This document shows positions 11,009 through 21,181 of a stretch of DNA of 64,000 nt, in pieces. Origin of the DNA: Earliella scabrosa (lineage: Eukaryota; Basidiomycota; Agaricomycetes; Polyporales; Polyporaceae); contig JABYQQ010000025.1 of NCBI GenBank assembly GCA_022605405.1, positions 310,001 to 374,000 on the forward strand, written 5' to 3'. The notes beneath the pieces were generated by a model. It saw only the letters and a program-made list of their open reading frames with translations, did not search any database and was not told the DNA's origin. The stretch's first letter is position 1. Each line of letters opens with the position of its first letter. The position numbers and the translations under genes were made by a program.

Positions 11009-13394
11009 ATGGATCCCTCCCCTCCGCCGGATTCAGAACCTTCCTCTCCTCGCTTTCGGTATCGTATCATCGACCGTGGTCAAGGCGAGCTAGCGTCGCC
11101 GGTTCAACCTCCGGAAGAAGGTACACCAATCGTGAACGTGAGTATAGTAGATGCTCCGCGTTTTATGACGTTGATGGTTTGACTCGGGATGTGTTATTAG
11201 AATAATTTGCCGGCGCAATCAACAATATGGTCTGACGCCAACTCTCAGACGATGTTTGTTGCCTCATGCATGGTGTGCGAAGATACTAATGGACCTGTGA
11301 GTACATCTGTGGATGATAGACATGTTCTAACATTGTTACAGTGCCACCATGTCGGCGGCTGCATCGGCCCTCGCGACGACCCTCCAAGATCGGCCCTCCT
11401 TCCCTCCACTGTGGCCGATCAGCCGGTGCAGCCTCTTCCTGCTTCTCAGAGGCTTCAAAGTACGTATTGCCGAAGCCGATTGGTCGCGATTTCTAACTGA
11501 TTCTGTAGATTCATCCCCAACGTCAAGCGCTCGGACTGGAGGGACCATGACGTCGTCATCGGTCGCAGATCAGCTCTTGCAAGGCCCCTCGTCCACAGCG
11601 CGACCATCCGGGACATCATCTGCGTCGGGTCTAACGCCAACGATGGCTTCCGATCGTCATGACCAGGGACAGTACCCGATCTCTCCTTTCAGCCAGACTC
11701 GCTCGTATCCCTGGTTTGGAAGCTCCTCCTCGAGCGCGTTCTCAAACTCAGGCAACAGGACCCTCAGCGTCGGCTGTGAGTATCTCAACCACATTACTTA
11801 CTCATCTCAGTCGACTAACCTGTGAGTGCAGACTCCGACTCAATCGCATCAGCATCTCGTTTGCTTCAAATCAGCAATATTGTACGTCGCACGACAATCT
11901 TTCCTTCTGCTTGACTCAATCTGCGTCCGTGATTCTTGCAGCGGTCATCGGCTGACGGCGATGACGAACTGGACTCGTCACCTTCGAGCCAAGGACCACA
12001 GCCGACCTATCTAGGGCCCGCGGTACGTTAGCATGCGCGTCTGGGAGGCCTCTTGCTAATCGACCAACTGGGTTCTCAGTTTAACTCGGGCAATGTTTTC
12101 TACACGCCTCATGGTTACAGTACGCCGTCTCAATTTTGGCAAACGTCGAACGCATCTTTCGGATACGCGCCGAGCGCATCGAACTCCGACGACCCTCATT
12201 CGCACTCTAGCGGGGCCAGCGACCAGCAACCGCTGACCCACCATGAAGCGTACGGATTCTCAAGTGGTCAGGGCGGTCGCGGCTCGGTGGGCTACGGTAT
12301 GTTGTCGGTCTATGCGACCTCGTACTCACTGACGATCAACTCAGGATATGCTTCTCATTCCTCGTCTTACGAAGGAGCACGCCCACTCTCTGATGTGTCA
12401 GAGACCGCTCCGCATCTTGCTACCCAGCGATCGCACTCTAGTGGATACTGGGGAGCTCCGGAATCCACAGAGACCAGCTCAAGAATCTCTTCTCGTCCTA
12501 CGACCGCGAGCGACTCTTGGGGAACCATCGTTCCACCCGAACCTAGCCCGGCTGATCCCCATCGTCCCCCAACGCCCAGTGGATCCCGGAGAACGCTCGA
12601 GGTCGCGGACGGTGCTATACGCGTTTCCGACCGTCCCTCGACTCCCGGCGACTCCTGGAGAGCTGTAGAGAGCGCGGAGAGTGCCCCGCGTGCCTCGCGT
12701 CGTCCTCGACGGCAGAGAACCTCTGCAAGAACTCCGGAAACGAGCGAAACTCTTCGTGGATCCGGTCGTCCGCCGAGGAGGGGAAGATCCAAGAAGATCT
12801 CAGCAGAGCCCCCGTCGCAGATCACCTATCAGTTCGTGCCATCAAATTATCCCCCGACAACCGACCAGTCGTCGAGGCCCACTTCTCGTAGCTCTCGTCG
12901 TCCTCTCACTCCGAGCGGGTCTTCAAGAACCGTCGAGATGTCCGAGGCCGCCTCCCGCCGTCCTCGTCGAAACGCGACCCCGAGCGGGTCGTCGAGAACC
13001 ACTCAGATGGCTGAGGCCTCCTCACGCCGTCCTCGTCGAAATGCGACCCCGAGCGGATCGTCGAGGACTACCGAGATGGCAGGGGCAGACTCGACTGAAC
13101 GGACGTCGACGATGGACGAGGATGCGTCCAGTCGGCAGGATAGCTCGTCGACCCCCCCGAAATGCACCAATCCACAGTGCTCCGCGCCTGCGGCGCGTAT
13201 CCATGGCTCTGTGCGTCCGCTTTACTATTCGCAATTGTGGCTCTGGCTGACTGTCTGCATAGGGCCCTTCGGCATTCAACATCTGGTGCGAACGATGCGA
13301 TGAACATTCTCGGATGAGGATGTTCCACACGATCAACCACTACGCAGCCTATCTCAAGGCCTACGAGGACTATTTGCGCAGGCAGCGCAAGTAA
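11009..13394 (+). CDS. Ser/Pro/Arg-rich protein with terminal zinc-type motifs
   Basis: Nine exons (11009-11137, 11201-11296, 11342-11459, 11509-11775, 11832-11881, 11942-12022, 12080-12296, 12345-13210, 13263-13394) sum to 1956 nt and 651 aa in frame. An N-terminal CMVC followed by CHHVGGC (residues about 67-83) suggests a first metal site. The middle is low complexity, rich in Ser, Thr, Pro, Gly and Arg, with SR-x-PRR basic patches and three degenerate copies of a 23-residue repeat (about 12884-13090). The C-terminus has C-x4-C ... C-x2-C (CTNPQC and CERC) and then a YLKAYEDYLRRQRK tail. The final intron (13211-13262) is required to reach this conserved-looking end. No known family is recognised. 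The RS/PR patches suggest a nuclear protein, as an inference. Confidence 0.75.
12884..13090 (+). repeat. Tandem 69-nt coding repeats
   Basis: In-frame repeats of about 23 residues (SRRPRRNATPSGSSRT and similar) in the preceding protein. Two near-identical copies start about 69 nt apart (12953 and 13022), with a shorter degenerate copy before them. Replication slippage could change the copy number. Confidence 0.8.
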
Positions 13395-14059
13395 CATCCT
13401 GCGTATCGTCTACTTCCCTCGCTGTCGCCTTGCCTGCCCCCCCCCCCCCTCCAGACATCTATCTTGGTCTTCTCGTGCTCCTCGCCGTCCTTCACCATGC
13501 TTTTCCTATCGCCCTCGTCACCTTCTCGCTCGTCGTGGATAGTGACGTATATTCGGCCTACAGCTCCTCATCGTCGCCAGTGGAGTCTTGAATAATCGTC
13601 TTGGTATCTTGGTGGTTCATCGTCATCTTGGGCTGTCTTGTCGCTTTCCTCTTGCAGTGCAGATCATTGTCAACGAGGTTCGTTGTATTCTAACTGTATC
13701 ATGAGTACGTGTAGCTCTTTCTTGCTTGTATCAGTAGTCATGTATTTAGAAATTTCTTGGAGCCGCCTCATGCGGTGTCTATGTATGACCCATTTCTTCT
13801 TGGAGTAGTAAAGCGTGCAGAGACTTGTCAATAGCCGGTCATGCAAATCCATGACTCCGATGAACCAACTCGTGACAGCGTCTCTATTCGTGAACCTCGT
13901 ACTGCCGAGCTCAAGATTCGCCCTACAGCTACTGATCGTCATATCGTAAGTGCATCTATCCATTTCTTCGTTCCTGCCACTAGTACTGGCACGTCTACGC
14001 CCGTCATCTTATAAAGCAAGAATTAGCATGTAAATCCCACTCTTGCCTCCGACACCTAC
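13395..14059. other. Convergent 3' region, no supported gene
   Basis: Lies between two convergent genes. It holds a run of 13 C at 13437-13449 and a 97-codon minus-strand ORF (13670-13963) without recognisable features, which I do not call. Confidence 0.5.
13437..13449 (+). repeat. C13 homopolymer
   Basis: Thirteen consecutive C in the presumed 3' UTR of the preceding gene. The length is likely to vary and is prone to sequencing error. Confidence 0.85.
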
Positions 14060-15673
14060 TCATGCGCGCCCCTTATTTCCCGCCTGGCGCTTCCTGCGGC
14101 TCTCGACCACCGGCTCGGGAACCTCAGAAGACCGGTCTCGGCGCTTTGGTCTCTTGACGACCTCCGCTTCTCCATCTCCGCTTTCCGCTCGCTCGTACCC
14201 CTCTCCTCCTCCTCTAACGTCTCCACCTGCCTTGTCTGTGTCGCCCACAACAGCGGCAGTGCTAGGCTTGACTGTGATCGCCACGTTCCCGGAACCACCC
14301 GTGTCTCCGCAACTAGTCAGTTTGGGTTGTATGTCGGCAGCAGACTGGGTCTGGCCACCCAGTCTAGGCTCCGTCTTCTCTCCAGGTACGATAATTTGCT
14401 CTGCGGCGAGCCTAGGATGTACTTCGATAACCTCCGCGGGCGTTATCGCTGATTGACTCGCACTGTTGTCAGCTGACGCCGCATCCTGGACTGCTCAACT
14501 ACGGGAGTCAGAACGAACTCGTCAACTCCGAACACGAACGGCCCACCGTCAACAATCTCCCCATCCTGCAGCTCGTCTCGCCCCAAACTTCCGGCGACTG
14601 CCCCGTAGGTGGCACCAGCTGTCCTCGGGGGCGTTCCCAGCGCGATCCGGACAATATCGATGATGAGATACTGGGGATACCAGTCCGTCTCGCCTTCAAG
14701 GTACTTGATCGTGAACGAAACAGCCACTCCGTCTCCTTCGCGAAGCTTGTCGGGCGTGCATTGCGCAATACTCTTCAACCGCCCTTCCTCGATGGCGCGC
14801 ACAGACGGACGGTGAGGATTGGCACGATATTTGCGCGCTTTGTACTCAGCCTGACGAACCCAGGTGTGCAAATGCTTAGGGAACCGCGGCTTGCGCTCTC
14901 CCGGCGGGTGTCGCAGGAACATCGGGGTCTTCATCCAGAAGACGAGATTCGCGAAGCTGGAGCCCCCCGACTGCCACGAGCGACGGACAAGATCTTCGGG
15001 GTTGAATCCGGGGACGGTCTGCACGTAATTCTCCAGCTCCTGAGTGAGGCATCAGTTTGTTACTCGCGCGACTCGGCCCCTTGCTGACCTTCTGTAGATC
15101 GTAGAAATCCGAATCATTCTGTGTATCAAAAGCATACGAGTAGTTGCACCGGTAACTGGCGTAGCTCAACCTGGTGGATATTTCAGCACCCTCGCCATTC
15201 CATGATCCGAGACTATGCGCGTACGTGTTTTCCGGCTGATCACTCTCTTCTCCGGAGGCTTGACTACCTTGCTGCACAGGCATAGGGGCCTCACTAGCGT
15301 CGAGTGCGTTCTGCCCTGTCTTCTGCGCGACGCGTCCAGGAAGCGGTCGGGTTTTCCTTGGCAGAGACGTCTTCGTGTCGATGACAAGATTGCCGGTGAA
15401 GTAGTCGTCCGCATCAGCGAATACCCCAGCGTGGCAGAGGACGGCAGGAGTAGCTGCCCCCGCGCAACAGAGCTACAACAACGTCAGTACAGACTGACGT
15501 GTCTCTTGTACCGATGCTCGACTCACCGTCCATTCCGCAGGACCTGTGCGTTTCAGCTCAACCAGTGGAGCGTCGGTCTGGAGCGAGTACACGGCGGAAG
15601 TGTAAGGTATGTCGGAAGTACGAAATCCTTTCATCTTCCATTGAGTGATGATACGCTTCAGGTCCTCGTTCAT
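14060..15673 (-). CDS. Gene X copy B (X-B), conserved RNR-linked protein of unknown function
   Basis: Exons 15527-15673, 15089-15472, 14547-15039 and 14060-14490 sum to 1455 nt, 484 aa in frame. Exon ends match X-D at 51105-52722, except that exon 2 here corresponds to two exons there. Shared signatures are a W-K-x-x-x-FR-x-SD-P box with a TGPxEWT end (residues about 10-49), VFADADDY, NYSYA(F/M)DT, WQSG...FW-KTP-FLR, YRANPxRP, EGGRLK-like, and a GD-x-x-AV-x-F strand. The C-terminus is acidic and then basic (KRPKRR, SRRKRQ), suggesting nuclear import or nucleic-acid binding as an inference. I know no family for it. The start at 15673 is preferred over an upstream in-frame ATG at 15748 because the TATA box lies between them. 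Confidence 0.8.
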
Positions 15674-16694
15674 GGTTGTTCCGTGTGTCTTTGAGTCCTT
15701 CACTGCCCGGCGCACCCTGTTTATATCCTCGGTGTGTGTGCGCGTCATTCTCTTCTGTATATCCTACTGAACATGTTGATTCAGCGTCTTGACTGTCATA
15801 TGTCTTTCACGACCAGGAGAATCTTTGTCTGTCATGCGACTCCGCAGATCCGGCGAACTGTAGGAATATCTCACATGGTCATCATGTAGATGTCACATCC
15901 CTACGATCCGTCAGCTGCACATAGTATATTCCAATGCGATGATATTGGCAGTGACAAATATCGAAGCGATTCCAGATGTCCGGCGAGTGTTAGTAGGTAC
16001 CTCCATTGATTGTTATGTTGGATACCGTCAGCAGATCATCTGTGGTGCCACCACGTCCGCGACTACACAGCTTACACCCCCGATTTAGATTTGCGAATGT
16101 GGCTGTGTACACACGTACTCCCACAGGCATCCACGGAACGACGCCAAGACGTGATGGTTCTGGTCTTCCAGTGCAGTGCCTCAATTGCGCCATTATCCCA
16201 CCTACGCCGGGCCGAACCAGACGCGAGCGAGCAGAACAAGTATCAATTGATTACTGCTCGCCAGCCGAGGCCCTTCCTCATCTCGGCAGTCGAACCAAAT
16301 ACTAGTCATCCAATGCCTCCTTTCGCCACGCACATCATGACAGAGGCTCTCACACGGCACCGCAAGGATGAAACGCCATCTTCTCGCCTATGGACTTACC
16401 CATCGATCTCCGGGACTTTGTCGAACGCCGGTCTGTTGATCTTACTCAGCGTCACTTACAGTACTGCCGCTGCATGACGCTATCTCAGCTCAGCAACCGA
16501 TCGCGTATTAACAACATGGGCGCAACTTGTGGTGCGTCTCTTACCCCAACCCCTCCGGCAGCATAGATTCCCCAATACTGTGTAGTGATCGCACCAGCTG
16601 CCATAACAGGCTTCAAGGTGACCCGACCCTACGAGGCGACAGCTAGACAGGGTAGACTGCAAACGGTCACGAGAATCTGCCCGAGCACAGGTGA
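15674..16694. other. Intergenic, between divergent X-B and RNR-B
   Basis: About 1.1 kb with no supported gene. TATA boxes face outwards near both ends, so it is probably the shared promoter region of the pair. Confidence 0.6.
15720..15726 (-). promoter_or_regulatory. TATA box of X-B
   Basis: On the minus strand this reads ATATAAACAGG about 47 nt before the start. X-D carries the same ATATAAACAGG block about 65 nt before its start, so the element is conserved between copies. Confidence 0.6.
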
Positions 16695-16708
16695 TATATA
16701 TATTTAAG
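16695..16708 (+). promoter_or_regulatory. TATA box of RNR-B
   Basis: TATATATATTTAAG ends 58 nt before the RNR-B start, a placement like that of RNR-A. Confidence 0.55.
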
Positions 16709-16766
16709 CACATCGCAAACGAAAAGCTGAAGCAGGTTCTCCGCCAGCGACCATACCATTCTCGAC

Positions 16767-19700
16767 ATGGTGCCGATTGTCTCGCCTCGAGTGTCCCAAC
16801 TGCTTTCCATGGTAGAGAAGCGCGGTATTGGACTTCCTTGTTCTTGTGTTCGACGATGACTGACTCTCGGACTAGATGGGTAGGTCATCTGTCCTGACGT
16901 TGGACAATCCTCTGACAACATGTCGTCGCGGTCATCGTACTCAAGCATTCTGCAACCGTTCAGCATACCGAAGGTGAGCGCGGGAAGCCTTAGTTGTAGC
17001 ATTCAGTCATAATGGATACGCTGCACACAGATACGTCGTTCTTTAGACATGGTATGCTCATAGACGACTATTCGCGTGCACTGCCTTACTCTGGTTCAGC
17101 TGAGCTGGAACCTAGACATGAAGTTCGTCGACCTTGACGAGTACGTTCTCAACATCTAACACTGGCGATCCTTCTGACCGTTATATCCTGTTGCAGAATA
17201 GTCATCCGGATCCGAAGCGGGCTACCTATCCGTATCACGGCTAGCGAGCTGCAGGTAACAACAACTGAAGTCATTATGATGCCGTGCTCACGGAGTATCC
17301 AAGTTACATGCTGCCGTGATAGCATCGAGGCTCAGCTCCCACCATCCTGACTACGGGGTATTAGCCAGTCGACTCTGCGCGGCGAATCTCCACAAGACTA
17401 CTCTCAAGTCTTTCACCCGGTGGGTGATAACATATGGTAGAGATCGGCTCCAGACGCTCAGCCGGTGTGTCACTGAATTCTGTGGACTTAGCCAACGCCG
17501 CGCACCTCGATCGAGAACTCGTAGCCATAGTTCGGGAAAACGGTAGTGCGCTGGAAACCGCTATCGTACATGCAAGAGACTTTGATTTTCAATAGTGAGT
17601 GTACAAATGTTACCATCGCCTCCGGACAACACGGCGTTAACAACTTCCAGCTCCGCTATTCAGACTCTACTCGAGTCATATCTCTTGCGAGTGGAGGGTG
17701 AAGTCATTGACCGGCCACAATATATGTACATGCGGACGGCCATCACCATTCACAGGAACGACATCCCAGCCGTTATCGCAACGTACGACGCACTCTCCGG
17801 ACAGCTTTACACGCATGCCTCGCCAGTGCTCCTCAACGCGGGCACCACATGTCACAGCTTCGCCTCCAGTTTCCTCTATCAGCCGGGGGGGGAAACCGTG
17901 TACTCTAGGCTAAAGAGCGCGCACGATTTGGATCGCTTTTGGGTGAGTGACGGCGGAGTTGGCATGTCGTTGGGGAACGTTCCTTGCAAGAGGTGACTCG
18001 TCGCATCTCATCACGCATGGCGGCCAGCTGACACGGATTATCAGAGAGACACCCCGTAGGCAGGCTGGTGTATTGCCTCTCATGAAGGTGTACGACAGTC
18101 ATGCCGCGTACTGTACCGCTGGCCGTAATCGCCGTCCGTCTGCGTTGACGGTGTATCTGCCGATTTGGCATGGCGACTTGGTCGAGTTCATCCGCTGCCG
18201 CACGGCCCGTGCATCTGAAGCTTCTCGTGTTCGATACGTCTTTACCGGTCTCTGGATCCCGGACCTTTTGTGAGTACTCCCGCGCGCTTGATCCCTCTTC
18301 TTTGGCGTCTCACCGGATACTGTCCCCAAGCATGGAGAGGCTGCAGAGTGGTGGTCAATGGTATCTCTTCGATCCTGTGGACGCGCCGAAGCTGCACTTG
18401 TCCTTTGGCGAAGAGTTCGAGACGGCCTACAACGACTACACCCTCGCAGGGAAGGCCGTCGGTCAAATCTCTGCCGCGCAACTCTGGAAGTACATCTGTG
18501 CAGCCCAGATCGAATCCGGCACTCCATTCATACTCTATGGCGACAACGTGAACTGTAGGTGATCTCTTCATGGATGTCTTGAGTTCCAGCTGACTACAGT
18601 CTCAAATGTGGTCCCCCAGATCGCAACAATCAAAGCCACCTCGGCACTGTAGTGGCATCGAACCTTTGCACGGAGATTGTCCAATATTCTTCCCCAAGTG
18701 AAACTGCCGTCTGTACCCTTGCGTCCGTGGCGCTTCCGAAGTTTGTCCGCGACGGTACAGTCTTCGATCTCGATGCCTTCCACACCCTCGTGAAGCTGGT
18801 CGTTCGCAACACCGACCTTCTCCTGGAAGCCGGATCGTATCCCACCGAAGATGCATGCTGCAGTGTCAATAACACCCGTGCTATAGCGATAGGCGTCCAA
18901 GGGCTCGCCGACACCTTCATGGCTCTCCAGCTGCCTTACGACTCGCAGGAAGCGCGCGAACTCAACATCCTCATCTTCGAGACGCTGTATCACGCGGCTT
19001 TGGATGCGAGCTGCTCATTAGCCGAGGAATTTGGCGTCTACCCAGACTACAAGTATTCTCCAGCCTCCACAGGAGTCCTCTATATGGACATGTGGCCTCC
19101 GGTCACCCGTGGAAGGCTCGACTTCGACGCGCTGAGAGCAAGAATCGACACGCACGGGCTTCGTAACTCCTTGCTGATCGCTCAAATGCCCACTGCGACT
19201 ACCGCCTACATCCTCGGGAACGTCTCGGGAGTGGAGCCCTGCCCGAGGTAGGTGTTAGTGCTCTACTTCAAGATTTAGCCATCTAACTGGAAGTGCCGAA
19301 GCAATATCATTACTCATCAGGTGCTCAGCGGGGATTACACGGAAATTTGTCCCCGGCTGGTACGCGATCTGACGAGACGGCGGCTTTGGAACGACGACCT
19401 GCGTTTAGAGATTATTAAGAACCACGGTCTGTAATACGAACTATCTCGCGTGAAAGCTCAACAAGCTGACGATCTGTATCCAGGCTCGGTACAAAACATA
19501 TCCGGAGTACCTGAGGACCTACGCGCCATCTATCGTACTGCGTGGGAGATCGAGCCATTCATCATTGTCGACATGGCCGGAGACAGAGCGCCGTTCATCG
19601 ATCAGAGTCAGTCGATGAGTGTTACCGTCGACCGTCCAAGTACAGCATTACTCGTACGTAGCTGTGATTAGTCTTTCTCCTAGACTCTGCACTAACAGAT

Positions 19701-19887
19701 GTGACACCAGACGACAATGCAGCTCCGGGCGTGGGGACGAGGATTAAAGACGGGGTTCTACTACCTGCGCACAAGGTCTCCCGTCTCCCCTCTTCCTGAC
19801 AGTGTCGATGATACGTCAGACTCTGATTCCGACGGCCTGTCGCATCTGGAATTTGTTGGTTCTGATGATAGTTTTTCTGCTGTCTGA
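16767..19887 (+). CDS. Ribonucleotide reductase large-subunit-like pseudoenzyme, copy B (RNR-B)
   Basis: Exons 16767-16824, 16876-16879, 16946-16973, 17031-17051, 17100-17140, 17197-17254, 17304-17436, 17492-17594, 17651-17992, 18045-18269, 18331-18554, 18620-19247, 19302-19426, 19484-19653 and 19711-19887. Fourteen of the 15 exon lengths equal those of RNR-A, and the total (2337 nt, 778 aa) closes in frame. The ATP-cone KRDG, the NLCTE radical site (C429), C444 and the YYLRTR tyrosines remain. The partner redox cysteine is serine (S222, AGT at 17868-17870), and a small deletion before the stop removes the tail CAAC, so the protein ends in SFSAV. Without these cysteines the known R1 cycle cannot be re-reduced, so a non-catalytic role or early decay is likely. 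All splice sites look intact. Confidence 0.88.
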
Positions 19888-21181
19888 CTTCGGGCATGTA
19901 ACTCCCACCACATAAGACCATCCTACTTTCCAGACTACGCCTACTACTACGTGGCACATGGCGTCCGCTGTGTATGACCTACTACGACCTATATGACATA
20001 CTCCAATTCACCGATTCTTCTCATGTCGGCGCTAGACGCTGTGTTCCGATGAACCACGTGGTTCAGATGACTCCGAGATCACACTAGTGTCCAGGTCTGC
20101 CCGGAGGGCCCATGTTATACTTCAGTATCAGTACAAGAACTCGAGTGCGGCAAAGGACCGTCTACTCCCCCTCAGTAGGTCCCATTGTCTGCGTCCGGGA
20201 GACAAGTTGAAGATGCGCAAGCGACTGTGTTTCGCCGGCAATTGCCGTCCGGTATCTTCCGAGTTCAACATGCGGTGCGCCGGCGTGCTGTCTCAGATCT
20301 CAGCAACGACCTGCCCTCCTCCCATAACTATCATGAGAACGCTTCCAGGTCAATCGAATCTTGCTAGTATGCCCACTATGCTATCAGATTAGTGCTATCC
20401 AGCCATATGTCTCATACGCGCCGGCTTGACCATCCTACGCGCGTCAAACGCCAGCTACAATGCCAATTAACGAACGGTCTTGCGCGGGGAGGGGTGAGTA
20501 ACTGCCAACTGAATGATAAGACATGGCTTCTGATGTGCAGCCGCCTGGAAGAGGTCCATGTTTATCTTCAAGCTTCTGCTGTGAAGGCTACATTGATATT
20601 GTCAGACTCGGAGGTCCATGGGCATGCGCATGGAGAACACGAGAACTCGCTGGATGCGTCCGCCCAGTGATTGATGCGATGATGGTTCGTCCGAGTCATT
20701 GGACAGGACAGCATTCTCCGAAGAAATGTCGGTCGAACCTATACATAGTGGACGCGCGCGCGTCTCGCTCACAGAACACGGCTGATGTGCGTGCCTGAGA
20801 TCTATGATAGCTTCCCACAAACATGGATAACCTGACGAGCTTTTGGTTTCTGTTCAGGAGGAATGCGATTGCGTCCAAGTACGATGGCTTGGACCATTAC
20901 CCTGGGCTTCCCATATCTCACAGTTCAACAATGGTCGACCCTCCTCCGAGTGCCGTGAAGTCAGCAGAGTGCAACCCGAATGCCGTCAGTACCTTGTTTT
21001 ATGCGATTTCTCATTGTTCAAGTTTTTGATATGTATAAGGTTCAATCTGTCAGGTTGTATCAGACTCCGGTACCGACGGTCTTCCTCACCTCGAGCGCAC
21101 ACTGTATATCTAGGAGGTCGCGTTGATTCAGATCCTCCCCTCTCGGCTATCTACTGCTCCTCTCACTGTTCACAGCATACC
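19888..21181. other. Intergenic, no supported gene
   Basis: Only short frames on both strands. The first 100-150 nt retain faint similarity to the RNR-A 3' flank. No MYND copy is present here, unlike downstream of RNR-A. Confidence 0.5.

Larger units (their letters stand above)
15134..19887. repeat. Segmental duplication, unit 2 (X-B + RNR-B)
   Basis: Partner of the block at 1-4699, in the same orientation. Unit 1 starts inside the X gene because the window begins there. Confidence 0.85.

Noticed and set aside
13670..13963. 97-codon minus-strand ORF
   Set aside because: No recognisable motif or paralogue, and it lies in the 3' region between convergent genes.
15674..15748. Upstream in-frame ATG extending X-B by 25 residues
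   Set aside because: It lies upstream of the TATA box, and X-D has no matching extension.
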